64,000 nt of DNA, taken from Flavimobilis massiliensis. GTDB lineage: Bacteria; Actinomycetota; Actinomycetes; Actinomycetales; Cellulomonadaceae. Positions 1 to 7,715 of this stretch are shown piece after piece; position 1 is the stretch's first letter, and the number at the start of each line of letters is the position of its first letter. Location: the NCBI RefSeq assembly GCF_900240335.1, contig NZ_LT964979.1, positions 2,666,001-2,730,000 on the forward strand, read 5' to 3'. Under the pieces are notes generated by a model that did not search any database, was not told the origin of the DNA, and saw nothing but the letters and a program-made list of their open reading frames with translations. The translations under genes and the position numbers were made by a program.

Positions 1-793
1 GGCCGCCGCGGCCGGCCTTGACGACGTCCTCTTCATCACGGGACGGTCCAAGCGTTCCCTCGAGGACCACTTCGACGGGGTCCCCGAGCTCGAGGCGAAC
101 CTCGAGGCCAAGGGTGACGCCGGGCGACTGGCGGCGGTCCGTGAGTCGTCGGCGCTCGCCGACATCCACTTCGTCCGTCAGGGCGAGCCGATGGGCCTGG
201 GCCACGCGGTCCTGCGCGCCAAGAACCACGTCGGGGACCACACGTTCGCAGTCCTCCTCGGCGACGACCTCATCGACGAGCGCGACCCCGTGCTGCCCGC
301 GATGATCGAGGTCGCGCGACGGACGGGCGGGTCCGTGGTCGCGCTCCTCGAGGTCGACCCCGCGCAGGTGTCGCTCTACGGGTGCGCCGCTGTCGAGCCC
401 GCGCCGCAGGTCGGCACGGTCGACGGCGTGCCGGAGGGAGACATCGTCGGCGTTAAGGGCCTCGTCGAGAAGCCCGCGCCGGAGGACGCGCCGAGCAACC
501 TCGCGGTCATCGGCCGCTACGTCCTCAACCCCGCGGTGTTCGAGGTCCTCGAGCGCACCGCGCCCGGCCGTGGCGGCGAGATCCAGCTCACCGACGCGCT
601 CGCCGAGCTCGCGACCATGCCTGCCGAGCAGGGGGGCGGCGTCTACGGCGTCGTCTTCCGCGGCCGCCGCTACGACACGGGTGACAAGCTCGACTACCTC
701 AAGGCCGTCGTGCGGCTCGCGTCCGAGCGCGACGATCTCGGCCCCGACTTCCGGGACTGGCTGCGGGGCTACGTCCCGACGCTCGACGCGTGA
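1..793 (+). CDS. galU: UTP--glucose-1-phosphate uridylyltransferase, 3' part
   Basis: This is the C-terminal 263 residues of a UDP-glucose pyrophosphorylase; the start lies before the window and the first full codon is at base 2. The enzyme makes UDP-glucose from UTP and glucose-1-phosphate in the cytosol, for envelope glycans. Visible family hallmarks are FITGRSKRSLEDHFD near the left edge, GLGHAVLRAK (substrate-binding loop), VLLGDDLID, the VEKP motif and GGEIQLTDAL. It is followed after 4 bp by a moeA/glp-like gene, then rimJ and a membrane protein, an arrangement conserved in many actinobacteria. Confidence 0.95.
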   Translation, partial: AAAAGLDDVLFITGRSKRSLEDHFDGVPELEANLEAKGDAGRLAAVRESSALADIHFVRQGEPMGLGHAVLRAKNHVGDHTFAVLLGDDLIDERDPVLPAMIEVARRTGGSVVALLEVDPAQVSLYGCAAVEPAPQVGTVDGVPEGDIVGVKGLVEKPAPEDAPSNLAVIGRYVLNPAVFEVLERTAPGRGGEIQLTDALAELATMPAEQGGGVYGVVFRGRRYDTGDKLDYLKAVVRLASERDDLGPDFRDWLRGYVPTLDA

Positions 794-797
794 CCTC

Positions 798-2030
798 GTG
801 CTGAGCGTCCAGGCGCACCTCGCGGAGATCCTCGCGGGGCTCAGCCCCGTCCCTCCGCTCGACGTGGTCCTCGGCGACGCGGCAGGTTGCATCCTCGCCG
901 AGGACGTCCGCGTCGACGTCGACGTCCCCGCGCACGCGACCGCGGCGCATGACGGTTACGCCGTCCGCGCCGACGACGTCCACCCTGCGACCGATGCCGC
1001 GCCCGTGACGCTCCCCGTGGTCGCCGACCTCTGGTCGGCCGCCGAGGCGCCCGAGCGGCTCGTCACCGGGCAGTCCGTGCGGATCTCGTCGGGCGTCGCA
1101 CTGCCGGTTGGCGCGGACGCCGTCGTCCCGCTCGACCACACCGACCGCGGCACGGCGCAGGTGCGCGTGCGCCGCTCGGTCGGCGTCGGCTCGGGCGTGC
1201 GACGTGCGGGGGCTGACGCACGCGCCGGGCAGGTCGTCCTCGCCGCCGGCCTGCGCCTCGGCGCGCGGCAGATCTCCCTCGCCGCGGCACTCGGACGCTC
1301 CCACCTCAGGGTGCACCCGCGGCCGCGCGTCGTCATCGTGCCCGTCGGGGACGAGCTGCGCGTCCCCGGACGCCGCAGCGCCGGAGCCGGCGTCTTCGAG
1401 GCCAACGCGCAGGCCCTCGCGATCGCCGTCGAGGACACGGGCGCCGTCGCCATCCCCGTCGCACCCGTGAGCGACGACCGTGCACACCTCCGCGAGGTCC
1501 TCGCCGACCAGCTCGTGCGCGCAGACCTCGTCCTCACAACGGGCGGCCTGTCCGAGGGCAGCCACGACACGCTCAAGGACGTGCTCGGACCGCTCGGCAC
1601 CGTGCGCTTCGACCACGTCGCTCTCGCCCCCGGACGCGGCCACGGCTTCGGCACGATCGGCGAGGACGACAGCGTCGTGCCGATCGTCGCCCTGCCTGGG
1701 CACCCCGTCGCGGCGCTCGTCGCGTACGAGGTCTTCGTGCGGCCCGCGCTCCTCGAGATCGCGGGGCACACCGATCTCTTCCGCCCGTCGGTCGTCGCGT
1801 ACGCGGACGCCGAGTGGAACAGCCCGGCCGGGGTGCGCGAGTTCGTGCCCGCGCACCTCACGGGCAGCCCCGACGAGGGCTACCGCGTCGTGCCCGTCGC
1901 GGACCCGCGTGCGATCGACCAGATGTCGCTCTCGTCGCTCGCCGCGGCGAACGCGCTCGCGGTGGTTCCCGAGGGCGAGTCCTTCGTGCGGCTCGGCTCG
2001 CGCGTCCACTGCCTGGTGCTCGAGGGATGA
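798..2030 (+). CDS. glp: Gephyrin/MoeA-like protein (Glp type)
   Basis: A 410-residue protein with the full MoeA/gephyrin-E layout: N-terminal MoeA domain, the MoCF-binding domain (TTGGLSEGSHD, residues about 250-260) and the C-terminal domain. Family members insert molybdate into molybdopterin, but the galU-adjacent actinobacterial copy is reported to act as a cell-division protein (Glp) that binds the membrane protein GlpR. Two usually conserved motifs differ here: HDGYA instead of MDGYA, and PGHP instead of PGNP, which fits loss of the molybdenum role. No other Moco genes are in the window. The GTG at 798, 4 bp after galU, is the first sensible start; the stop overlaps the next gene as ATGA. 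The divisome role is inference from context. Confidence 0.82.
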   Translation: MLSVQAHLAEILAGLSPVPPLDVVLGDAAGCILAEDVRVDVDVPAHATAAHDGYAVRADDVHPATDAAPVTLPVVADLWSAAEAPERLVTGQSVRISSGVALPVGADAVVPLDHTDRGTAQVRVRRSVGVGSGVRRAGADARAGQVVLAAGLRLGARQISLAAALGRSHLRVHPRPRVVIVPVGDELRVPGRRSAGAGVFEANAQALAIAVEDTGAVAIPVAPVSDDRAHLREVLADQLVRADLVLTTGGLSEGSHDTLKDVLGPLGTVRFDHVALAPGRGHGFGTIGEDDSVVPIVALPGHPVAALVAYEVFVRPALLEIAGHTDLFRPSVVAYADAEWNSPAGVREFVPAHLTGSPDEGYRVVPVADPRAIDQMSLSSLAAANALAVVPEGESFVRLGSRVHCLVLEG

Positions 2031-2635
2031 CGTCCGGCTGGCCTGCGACGCTCCGCGCGCTGTCGGCCGCCGGAACGGTCACCGTGCGTCCGCTGCGGCG
2101 ACGGGACGCGCGCGCATGGTGCGCCGTGCGGGCGCGCAACGGCGCGTGGCTCGAACCGTGGGAGGCGACGTCACCGACGGGGGCTCCGGCCGCGTCGTTC
2201 GGCGCGTATGTCGCGGCGGCACGCGCGCACGCGCGCGCCGGCACGCACCTGCCGTTCGTCATCGAGCTCGATGGCAGGCTTGTCGGACAGGTGACGGTCG
2301 CGAGCATCGTGCGTGGCTCCGCATGCACCGCGTCGATCGGCTACTGGGTCGACAGCGCGGTCGCCGGGCGCGGGATCGTGCCGACGGCGGTCGCCCTCGT
2401 CATCGACCACTGCTTCGCCGAGGTGGGCCTCCACCGGATCGAGATCGCCATCCGTCCCGAGAACGCGCCGAGCCTGCGTGTCGTCGCGAAGCTCGGCCTG
2501 CGCGAGGAGGGGATGCGCGAGCGTTTCCTCCACATCGACGGACGCTGGCGCGACCACCGGGTCTTCGCAGTGACCTCGGAGGAGGTGCCGGGAGGGTTGC
2601 TCGCGCGGCTGCGGGCGCGGGCGGAGAGTGCATGA
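2027..2635 (+). CDS. rimJ: GNAT-family N-acetyltransferase, RimJ/RimL type
   Basis: A 202-residue GNAT acetyltransferase, probably acetylating a protein N-terminus or an amino group of a small substrate using acetyl-CoA. The fold signature is clear: an N-terminal VRPLRRRDARAW strand, the GYWVDSAVAGRGIVPTA acetyl-CoA loop (about residues 105-121), HRIEIAIRPEN and SLRVVAKLGLREEG. RimJ-like genes sit between the gephyrin-like gene and the sepX/glpR-like gene in many actinobacteria. The ATG overlaps the preceding stop (ATGA), so translation is probably coupled. Substrate is unknown. Confidence 0.88.
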   Translation: MTSGWPATLRALSAAGTVTVRPLRRRDARAWCAVRARNGAWLEPWEATSPTGAPAASFGAYVAAARAHARAGTHLPFVIELDGRLVGQVTVASIVRGSACTASIGYWVDSAVAGRGIVPTAVALVIDHCFAEVGLHRIEIAIRPENAPSLRVVAKLGLREEGMRERFLHIDGRWRDHRVFAVTSEEVPGGLLARLRARAESA

Positions 2636-2757
2636 CCGATCGCAGAGGGTTGCGCGGTTCGGTCGACGAGCGTCCCGCGACGGGTGGAATCACACCGGTG
2701 TAAGACACGCCGGAGGGCGTCCGTGGGAGCGTGCCACCGCTCGCATACCGTCGGGGA

Positions 2758-4089
2758 GTGGAGAATCTGGCCGGGGCGGCGGTGCTTGCCATCGCCGCGT
2801 TCTGGGCGGTCTACCTCCTCCCTCAGCGCGTGTCGCAGCGGTCGCAGGTCGCCACGGCACGCACCGAGGACCGGCACTCGGGCGCCATGCGGATCCTCGC
2901 GGTCGCCCGGCGTGACGGCAGGGAGGAGCCCGGGACGTCGCGTGACTGCCCGCCAGGACAGGTTCCCCACGGTCGTCTGCTGACGGGTCCGATGCCCGTC
3001 GTCATCGCGCAGCCGGCCGCAGCAGCAGAGGGAGCCGTCACCATGGACCGACCGGTCACCGCGTCGCAGCGCCGTCCCGGCGCGCCCGCCCGGACGCGCC
3101 CCGGCGCGCCTGCCTCCCCGCGTCTGCAGACGGTGAGCCCCACCGCCACGGCCGGCGTAGCCGAACGTGCCGCCGCCAGTCCTGCCGCCGCGCGCCCTGC
3201 TGCCGCCCGCACCGCGGCCGACGAGCGCGCCCGTGCGGTCGCCGAGCGTCGTGCTGCCGCTGCGCGCCGCCGCCTCGCCCTCACGCTCACGCTCCTTGCC
3301 GCGTCCGCGATCGCGTGGACCGCGGTGAGCGCGTTCTCCCTCCACGTCGCCGTGCCGACCGTGCTCACCGTCGCGCTCGGAGGGGTCCTCGCGCTCGGAC
3401 GTCGCGCCGTCGTCGCCGCCCGCCGCTCCGACGCCGAGCTCGCAGCTCGCGCGTCCAACGCGCGTCCCGCCCGACGCCCCGCGCCTGCCGAGCAGCCCGC
3501 CGCCCGTACCGCCCGTCCTTCCGCGGCCGCCCGGGCCCACGCCGGCAGTGCGCGCAGCGCGAGCGTCACCGGTCGCGCCGTGCACGGCAGCCAGACGACG
3601 ACGCAGATGATCTCGAGCGCCGAGGTCCTCGAGCGCGCCTCGGCCGCCGCCGGGCGCGCCGCAGCGGCCCAGGCCGCTCCCGAGGCCTCCCCGCAGTCCG
3701 AGGTCCCGGACGTCAGCGAGACGCCTGCCGCCCGCGCCACGGCTCCGGCCGTCACGGCCGACGCTCCCGCGTCCGCCTCCGCTGCGTCCCGCACCGCCGT
3801 GCCCGACACGACCGGCTCGGCGACCGCGGAGTCCTCGGCGCCCGACGACGACCGCGTCCTCGGTGGCTTCTCGCTGCCGCGTCCGACGTACACGATGAAG
3901 GCCGCTGCGCCCCGTCGTGAGGTCGCGCCGCTCGATGGCGCCGACGTCACGACGCCCGCGAACGCCGCCGAGCGCGCACAGGCCTCGGGCAGCACGGCCG
4001 GGTCCGCGGAGGAGCCCGCGACGACGACCGAGGGTCTCGGCCTCGGTCTCGACGCGATCCTCGCGCGCCGGCGCGCCTCCGGAGCCTGA
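2758..4089 (+). CDS. glpR: SepX/GlpR-like membrane protein of the divisome
   Basis: A 443-residue membrane protein. The N-terminus has a membrane segment at about residues 3-20 followed by LLPQRVSQRSQVATARTEDR and SGAMRIL, matching the start of SepX/GlpR-type proteins. Two more hydrophobic stretches follow around residues 180-215 (ALTLTLLAASAIAW, VPTVLTVALGGVLALG); the rest is Ala/Pro/Arg/Ser-rich and probably disordered. SepX (Streptomyces) and GlpR (Corynebacterium) are conserved membrane division proteins encoded near galU and a moeA/glp gene; GlpR is the receptor of Glp. I chose GTG 2758 because it aligns the first membrane helix with the family; GTG 2731 is the alternative. Assignment rests on N-terminal resemblance plus synteny. 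Confidence 0.7.
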   Translation: MENLAGAAVLAIAAFWAVYLLPQRVSQRSQVATARTEDRHSGAMRILAVARRDGREEPGTSRDCPPGQVPHGRLLTGPMPVVIAQPAAAAEGAVTMDRPVTASQRRPGAPARTRPGAPASPRLQTVSPTATAGVAERAAASPAAARPAAARTAADERARAVAERRAAAARRRLALTLTLLAASAIAWTAVSAFSLHVAVPTVLTVALGGVLALGRRAVVAARRSDAELAARASNARPARRPAPAEQPAARTARPSAAARAHAGSARSASVTGRAVHGSQTTTQMISSAEVLERASAAAGRAAAAQAAPEASPQSEVPDVSETPAARATAPAVTADAPASASAASRTAVPDTTGSATAESSAPDDDRVLGGFSLPRPTYTMKAAAPRREVAPLDGADVTTPANAAERAQASGSTAGSAEEPATTTEGLGLGLDAILARRRASGA

Positions 4090-4116
4090 TCGGCCTGCGC
4101 GGCCCCGCCGATTTTT
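4089..4116 (+). terminator. Intrinsic terminator after glpR
   Basis: A 6-bp stem ATCGGC / GCCGAT with a GC-rich loop is followed directly by five T residues (4112-4116). It closes the galU-glp-rimJ-glpR transcript just before tRNA-Ala. Confidence 0.6.
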
Positions 4117-4156
4117 CCGCGGGGTCCAGCGCGTGCTAACGTAGTTCTCGCTTCAC

Positions 4157-4229
4157 GGGGCTATGGCGCAGTTGGTAGCGCGCTTCGTTCGCATCGAAGA
4201 GGTCAGGAGTTCGAATCTCCTTAGCTCCA
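4157..4229 (+). tRNA. tRNA-Ala(CGC)
   Basis: A 73-nt cloverleaf. Acceptor GGGGCTA pairs with TAGCTCC and contains the alanine identity G3:U70 pair; D-arm GGCGCAGTTGGTAGCGC; anticodon stem CTTCG/CGAAG with loop TTCGCAT, hence anticodon CGC; T-arm with GTTCGAATC; discriminator A. CCA is not encoded. Confidence 0.95.
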
Positions 4230-4233
4230 CAGC

Positions 4234-4265
4234 GAGGGCCGCATCCCAGTCGGGATGCGGCCCTC
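4234..4265. terminator. Strong hairpin terminator after tRNA-Ala
   Basis: A 14-bp perfect inverted repeat (GAGGGCCGCATCCC ... GGGATGCGGCCCTC) with a 4-nt loop, 4 bp after the tRNA. There is no long T run, as is usual in high-GC actinobacteria. Confidence 0.7.
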
Positions 4266-4269
4266 AACG

Positions 4270-4320
4270 TTTCCCGGAGCGGCGCTGAACTTTCCCGGAA
4301 CGGCGCCGAGCTTCCCCGGA
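4270..4320. repeat. 21-bp direct repeat (about 2.4 copies)
   Basis: TTTCCCGGAGCGGCGCTGAAC at 4270-4290 is followed directly by the near copy TTTCCCGGAACGGCGCCGAGC at 4291-4311 and a partial third copy TTCCCCGGA. It is non-coding, between tRNA-Ala and the MarR regulator. The rest of 4321-4466 shows no gene. Confidence 0.6.
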
Positions 4321-4466
4321 CCTGATCCCGACGAGGCCGGCGAGCCGGGCCCATGGGGGCAGACCGAGGCGGGTGACGCGGAAGGAGCCCGGAGCGATAC
4401 CGGGGGTGACGTGCCGCGACGCGGACGGGCCCGCCGCCGAGTGGTGAGGAACCGGCAGCCCGCCGC

Positions 4467-4970
4467 TCACGTGAGCGGCGCGATGCCATCCTGACGCTCG
4501 AGGATCTCGGCGACCGCCCGGAGGAACGCGGCGACGTCGCTGCGGGAAGCTTCGGGCACGGCACGTGCGACGCGCTCCATCTCGGCGTGCATGTGGGTGA
4601 GTCGCGCGCGGATCTCGTCGTGCGCGTGTGCGGTGGGGCGCAGCTGCACGGAGCGTCGGTCGGTGGGGTGCGGCTCGCGGACGAGGTAGCCGCCGGACTC
4701 GAGCCGGTCGACGAGCTTGGTCGTCGAGGCGGTCGAGATGTCGAGGTGGAGGGCGATCGCGTTGGGTGTGACGACGGTGCCGTGGCGTTCGGCGGCGACG
4801 ACGAGCTGGAGCGCCATCATGTCGGACTCGTTCATGTCCATGGCGCGGGCGGTGCGGCGGCGCATGCTGGAGTCGGCGAGGCGGAAGGCGCGGAGCGCCT
4901 CGAGGAGATTGCGGATATCGTCGTCGCCGAACCAGTAGGGGGACGTGGCCCCAGGGGATTCCTCATGCAC
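4467..4970 (-). CDS. crtR: MarR-family regulator of the carotenoid cluster (CrtR-like)
   Basis: A 167-residue MarR-type winged-helix repressor. The DNA-binding region is LHLDISTASTTKLVDRLE (about residues 84-101) followed by the wing PTDRRSVQL (about 112-120). It is transcribed divergently from idi-crtE, the same position as Corynebacterium CrtR, which is a MarR repressor of crt genes responsive to isoprenoid pyrophosphates. The intergenic region contains a palindrome (4993-5011) that could serve both promoters and so autoregulation. The ATG at 4970 is preceded by A/T-rich TAGGATTATC with little room for a ribosome-binding site, so the message may be leaderless. The function is inferred from family and position. 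Confidence 0.85.
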   Translation of the reverse strand: MHEESPGATSPYWFGDDDIRNLLEALRAFRLADSSMRRRTARAMDMNESDMMALQLVVAAERHGTVVTPNAIALHLDISTASTTKLVDRLESGGYLVREPHPTDRRSVQLRPTAHAHDEIRARLTHMHAEMERVARAVPEASRSDVAAFLRAVAEILERQDGIAPLT

Positions 4971-4992
4971 AAGATAATCCTAGCGTGACAAG

Positions 4993-5011
4993 TTGCTAGT
5001 TCGGCTAGTAA
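4993..5011. promoter_or_regulatory. Putative CrtR operator, CTAG-N5-CTAG palindrome
   Basis: TTGCTAG-TTCGG-CTAGTAA is an imperfect inverted repeat with 7-bp arms (6 of 7 matched) and a 5-bp spacer, the size expected for a MarR dimer. It lies between crtR and idi. A second palindrome with the same CTAG-N5-CTAG core occurs at 15179-15195 in front of the MMPL operon. A smaller inverted repeat TTGC-GA-GCAA is at 5014-5023. Confidence 0.6.
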
Positions 5012-5044
5012 TGTTGCGAGCAACCTCTCGGTGAAGGAGCTGAC

Positions 5045-5644
5045 ATGACGCTCGTCGCACACCCGCCCCGGACCATCCACGCAGGCGACGCCCCCGGGCG
5101 CGACGCCGCCGACCTCGTCGTCCTCCTCGACGACGGCGGACGCCCCGCCGGAACCGCCCCGCGCGAAGCCGTCCACACCACGACCACCCCGCTCCACCTC
5201 GCCTTCTCGTGCCACGTCACCGACGACGCGGGCGACCTCCTCCTCAGCCGCCGCGCCCTCACGAAGCGCTCGTGGCCCGGCGTGTGGACCAACGCGTTCT
5301 GCGGCCACCCCCGGCCGGGGGAGGACCTCCTCGACGCCGTCCGACGCCACGCGCTCACCGAACTCGGGACAGACGCCCTCGTCGACCTCGAGATCGTCCT
5401 GCCCGACTTCCGCTACCGCGCCGTCGACGCCCACGGCATCGTCGAGAACGAGCTGTGCCCCGTCGTCGTCGCGCGCCTCCCCGGGCACCGCCCCACGCTC
5501 ACCCCCGACCCCGACGAGGTCGTCGAGACCGCCTGGGTCGACGCCGCCGACCTCGGCCACGCCGCGGTCGCAGCGCCCTGGGCGCTGAGCCCGTGGGCCG
5601 TCGCGCAGCTCCGCGAGCTCGCCACGCTCGAGGACGTCCGATGA
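5045..5644 (+). CDS. idi: Isopentenyl-diphosphate delta-isomerase, type 1
   Basis: A 199-residue Nudix-fold isomerase interconverting IPP and DMAPP to prime polyprenyl synthesis; cytosolic, Mg/Mn-dependent. Family motifs are LHLAFSCHVTD, the catalytic-cysteine block WTNAFCGHPRPGE (about residues 83-95) and ENELCPVV with the catalytic glutamates. GAAGGAG at 5033-5039 is a good ribosome-binding site for ATG 5045. It is the first gene of the crt operon; its stop overlaps the crtE start as ATGA. Confidence 0.94.
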   Translation: MTLVAHPPRTIHAGDAPGRDAADLVVLLDDGGRPAGTAPREAVHTTTTPLHLAFSCHVTDDAGDLLLSRRALTKRSWPGVWTNAFCGHPRPGEDLLDAVRRHALTELGTDALVDLEIVLPDFRYRAVDAHGIVENELCPVVVARLPGHRPTLTPDPDEVVETAWVDAADLGHAAVAAPWALSPWAVAQLRELATLEDVR

Positions 5645-6747
5645 GCACGGCCGTCGCCGGACGCGCTCACAGCGCCCCCGCGAGCAGCGCGCCCGAGCTC
5701 GTCGCCCCCGGCCAGCCCTCGCCGCCGGAGTGGACGAGCCGCAGCCTCGTCGCCGCCCTCCGCGCCTGCGCGATGCGCCTCCCGGACCCGGGCGGCCACC
5801 TCGCAACCCTCTGGGACGCGCTCGCCGACTCCGCCGACGGCGGCAGCGGCGTGCGCCCCGCGCTCCTTCTCGCGACCTACCGAGCGCTCGGCGGCACGCG
5901 CGACGACGTCGCCCACGCGCTCGCCGACGCGACCGAGCTCCTCCACACGGCGTTCGTCGTCCACGACGACGTCATCGACCACGACGACGTCCGACGCGGA
6001 CGACCCACCGTCGTCGCCCGGCATCGTGCCCTCGCCCGGTCGCGCGGCGCCGACGTGGCCGCAGCCGACGACGCCGGGCTCGCCGCAGGCATCCTCGCGG
6101 GCGACCTCGCCCTCGTCCGCGCCGTCACCGCGGTCGCCGCGCTCGACGTCGACGCGCCGACGCGCGCCGCGCTCCTCGAGCTGCTCAGCGACGTCATCGC
6201 CGAGTCCGCCGCGGGCGAGCTCGCCGACACGACCGCGCTCCCGAGCGCGACCCCCGATCTTGCGACGGCTCTCACGACCGCCGAGCGCAAGACCGCGGCC
6301 TACACGTTCGTGTGGCCCCTGCGCGCGGCCGCGCTCCTCGTGGGCACGCCGCAGGCCCGTGCGCTCGCTCCCGCGCTCGAGCGGGTCGGGAGGCTCGTCG
6401 GCGTCGCCTTCCAGCTGCGCGACGACCTGCGCGGCACGTTCGGCGACCCGGCGACGACCGGGAAGTCCTGCGTCTCCGACCTGCGCGAGGGGCGCGTCAC
6501 CGCGGTCGTCGCCGTCGCGGCCCGGACGGCCGCATGGCCCGTCGTCGCCTCCGTCCTCGGCGACGCCGACCTCGACGAGGAGCGCGCCGCCCCCGTGCGC
6601 CGCGCTCTCGAGGAGCACGGCGTCGCCGACGCCGTGACGACTCTCGCCGACGACCGGCTCGCGAGTGCCGTCCACGTCGGTCGGGCGGCCGGGGTGCCCG
6701 AGCCGCTGCTCGCGATGCTCTGCGACGGGGCGAGGGCGGAACGATGA
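5641..6747 (+). CDS. crtE: Geranylgeranyl diphosphate synthase
   Basis: A 368-residue trans-polyprenyl diphosphate synthase making GGPP from FPP/IPP for phytoene. The first Asp-rich motif is HDDVIDHDD with RRGRPT after it (about residues 104-120); the second is FQLRDDLRGTFGD (about 257-269), where the usual DDxxD is relaxed to DDLRG but FGD is kept; GKSCVSDLREG follows. The N-terminus carries about 40 extra Ala/Pro-rich residues. ATGA overlaps with idi and crtB indicate translational coupling. Confidence 0.93.
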   Translation: MSTAVAGRAHSAPASSAPELVAPGQPSPPEWTSRSLVAALRACAMRLPDPGGHLATLWDALADSADGGSGVRPALLLATYRALGGTRDDVAHALADATELLHTAFVVHDDVIDHDDVRRGRPTVVARHRALARSRGADVAAADDAGLAAGILAGDLALVRAVTAVAALDVDAPTRAALLELLSDVIAESAAGELADTTALPSATPDLATALTTAERKTAAYTFVWPLRAAALLVGTPQARALAPALERVGRLVGVAFQLRDDLRGTFGDPATTGKSCVSDLREGRVTAVVAVAARTAAWPVVASVLGDADLDEERAAPVRRALEEHGVADAVTTLADDRLASAVHVGRAAGVPEPLLAMLCDGARAER

Positions 6748-7715
6748 GCCGGGTCGACCGCTCCCGGTACGACGCGGCCGCGCGCGCTGCGAGCGAGACC
6801 GTCATCGCGAGCTACTCGACGAGCTTCTCCCTCGCGGTGCGGCTCCTGCCGCCCGCGCAGCGTGCCGACGTGCGTGCCGTCTACGGACTCGTGCGGCTCG
6901 CTGACGAGATCGTCGACGGCGCGCTCGACGACGTCGACCCCGCAGCCCGCGCAGCGCTCCTCGACGCCCTCGAGGACGAGGTCGCGCGCGCACGCGCCCG
7001 GGGCTGCTCGACGAACCTCGTCGTCCACGCGTTCACGCTCGCCGCGGCGCGCTGCAGCATCGGCGCCGACCTCACGGGGCCGTTCTTCGACGCGATGCGC
7101 ACCGACCTCGTCCGCGACGCGCACGACGCCGCATCGCTCGCGACGTACGTCCACGGCTCCGCGGAGGTCGTCGGGCTCATGTGCCTGCAGATCTTCGCCG
7201 CCGACCTTCCCACGCCCGAGCGCACGCGACTCGTGCGTGACGCGGCACCGGGCGCGTGCGCGCTCGGCTCCGCGTTCCAGAAGGTCAACTTCGTCCGCGA
7301 CCTCGGCGCCGACCTCGACGACCGTGGCCGCGCCTACCTCGCCGAGCTCGTCGCCGCGCCGAGCGACGCGGCCCGTGACGCCGCGCTCGACGACGTCGAC
7401 GCGGAGATCGCCCTGGCCCGCACGGCCATCCCGCTCCTGCCGATGGGCGCACGACGGGCCGTCGTCGCCGCGACGGCGCTCTTCGCCGAGCTCTCCCGAC
7501 TCCTGCGCGCGACACCCGCCGCCGAGATCGCGACGACGCGCGTGAGCGTCCCCGCCAAGCGCAAGGCGCTCGTCGTCGGCCGGGCCCTCGCCCGCGACGC
7601 TCTCGCGCGCAACCACGGCGCGCGGGGGCGCGGCGCCGGGTCCCAGCCCGCGACGCTGCCCGCGGGGCCGCCCGCCGGCCAGCACACCGGTCTGCGCGCC
7701 CGGGCGGCGCGATGA
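6744..7715 (+). CDS. crtB: Phytoene synthase
   Basis: A 323-residue squalene/phytoene synthase joining two GGPP molecules head to head to give 15-cis-phytoene. Seen: SYSTSFSLAVRLLPP, the first Asp-rich motif LVRLADEIVDG (about residues 49-59), YVHGSAEVVGLMCLQIF, and NFVRDLGADLDDRGRAYL (about 182-199), the second Asp-rich region. The extra C-terminal tail is Gly/Pro/Ala-rich. ATGA overlaps at both ends place it in the crt operon. Confidence 0.94.
   Translation: MSRVDRSRYDAAARAASETVIASYSTSFSLAVRLLPPAQRADVRAVYGLVRLADEIVDGALDDVDPAARAALLDALEDEVARARARGCSTNLVVHAFTLAAARCSIGADLTGPFFDAMRTDLVRDAHDAASLATYVHGSAEVVGLMCLQIFAADLPTPERTRLVRDAAPGACALGSAFQKVNFVRDLGADLDDRGRAYLAELVAAPSDAARDAALDDVDAEIALARTAIPLLPMGARRAVVAATALFAELSRLLRATPAAEIATTRVSVPAKRKALVVGRALARDALARNHGARGRGAGSQPATLPAGPPAGQHTGLRARAAR

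Noticed and set aside
699..2009. Long open frame on the minus strand opposite the gephyrin-like gene
   Set aside because: It is an antisense shadow caused by high G+C; the product is Arg/Val/Asp/Gly-rich low-complexity sequence without any family motif. Many similar long frames throughout the window were rejected for the same reason.
4136..4564. Minus-strand frame of 142 codons across tRNA-Ala
   Set aside because: It runs through the tRNA and its terminator and shows only repeat-derived Arg/Ser-rich sequence; non-coding.
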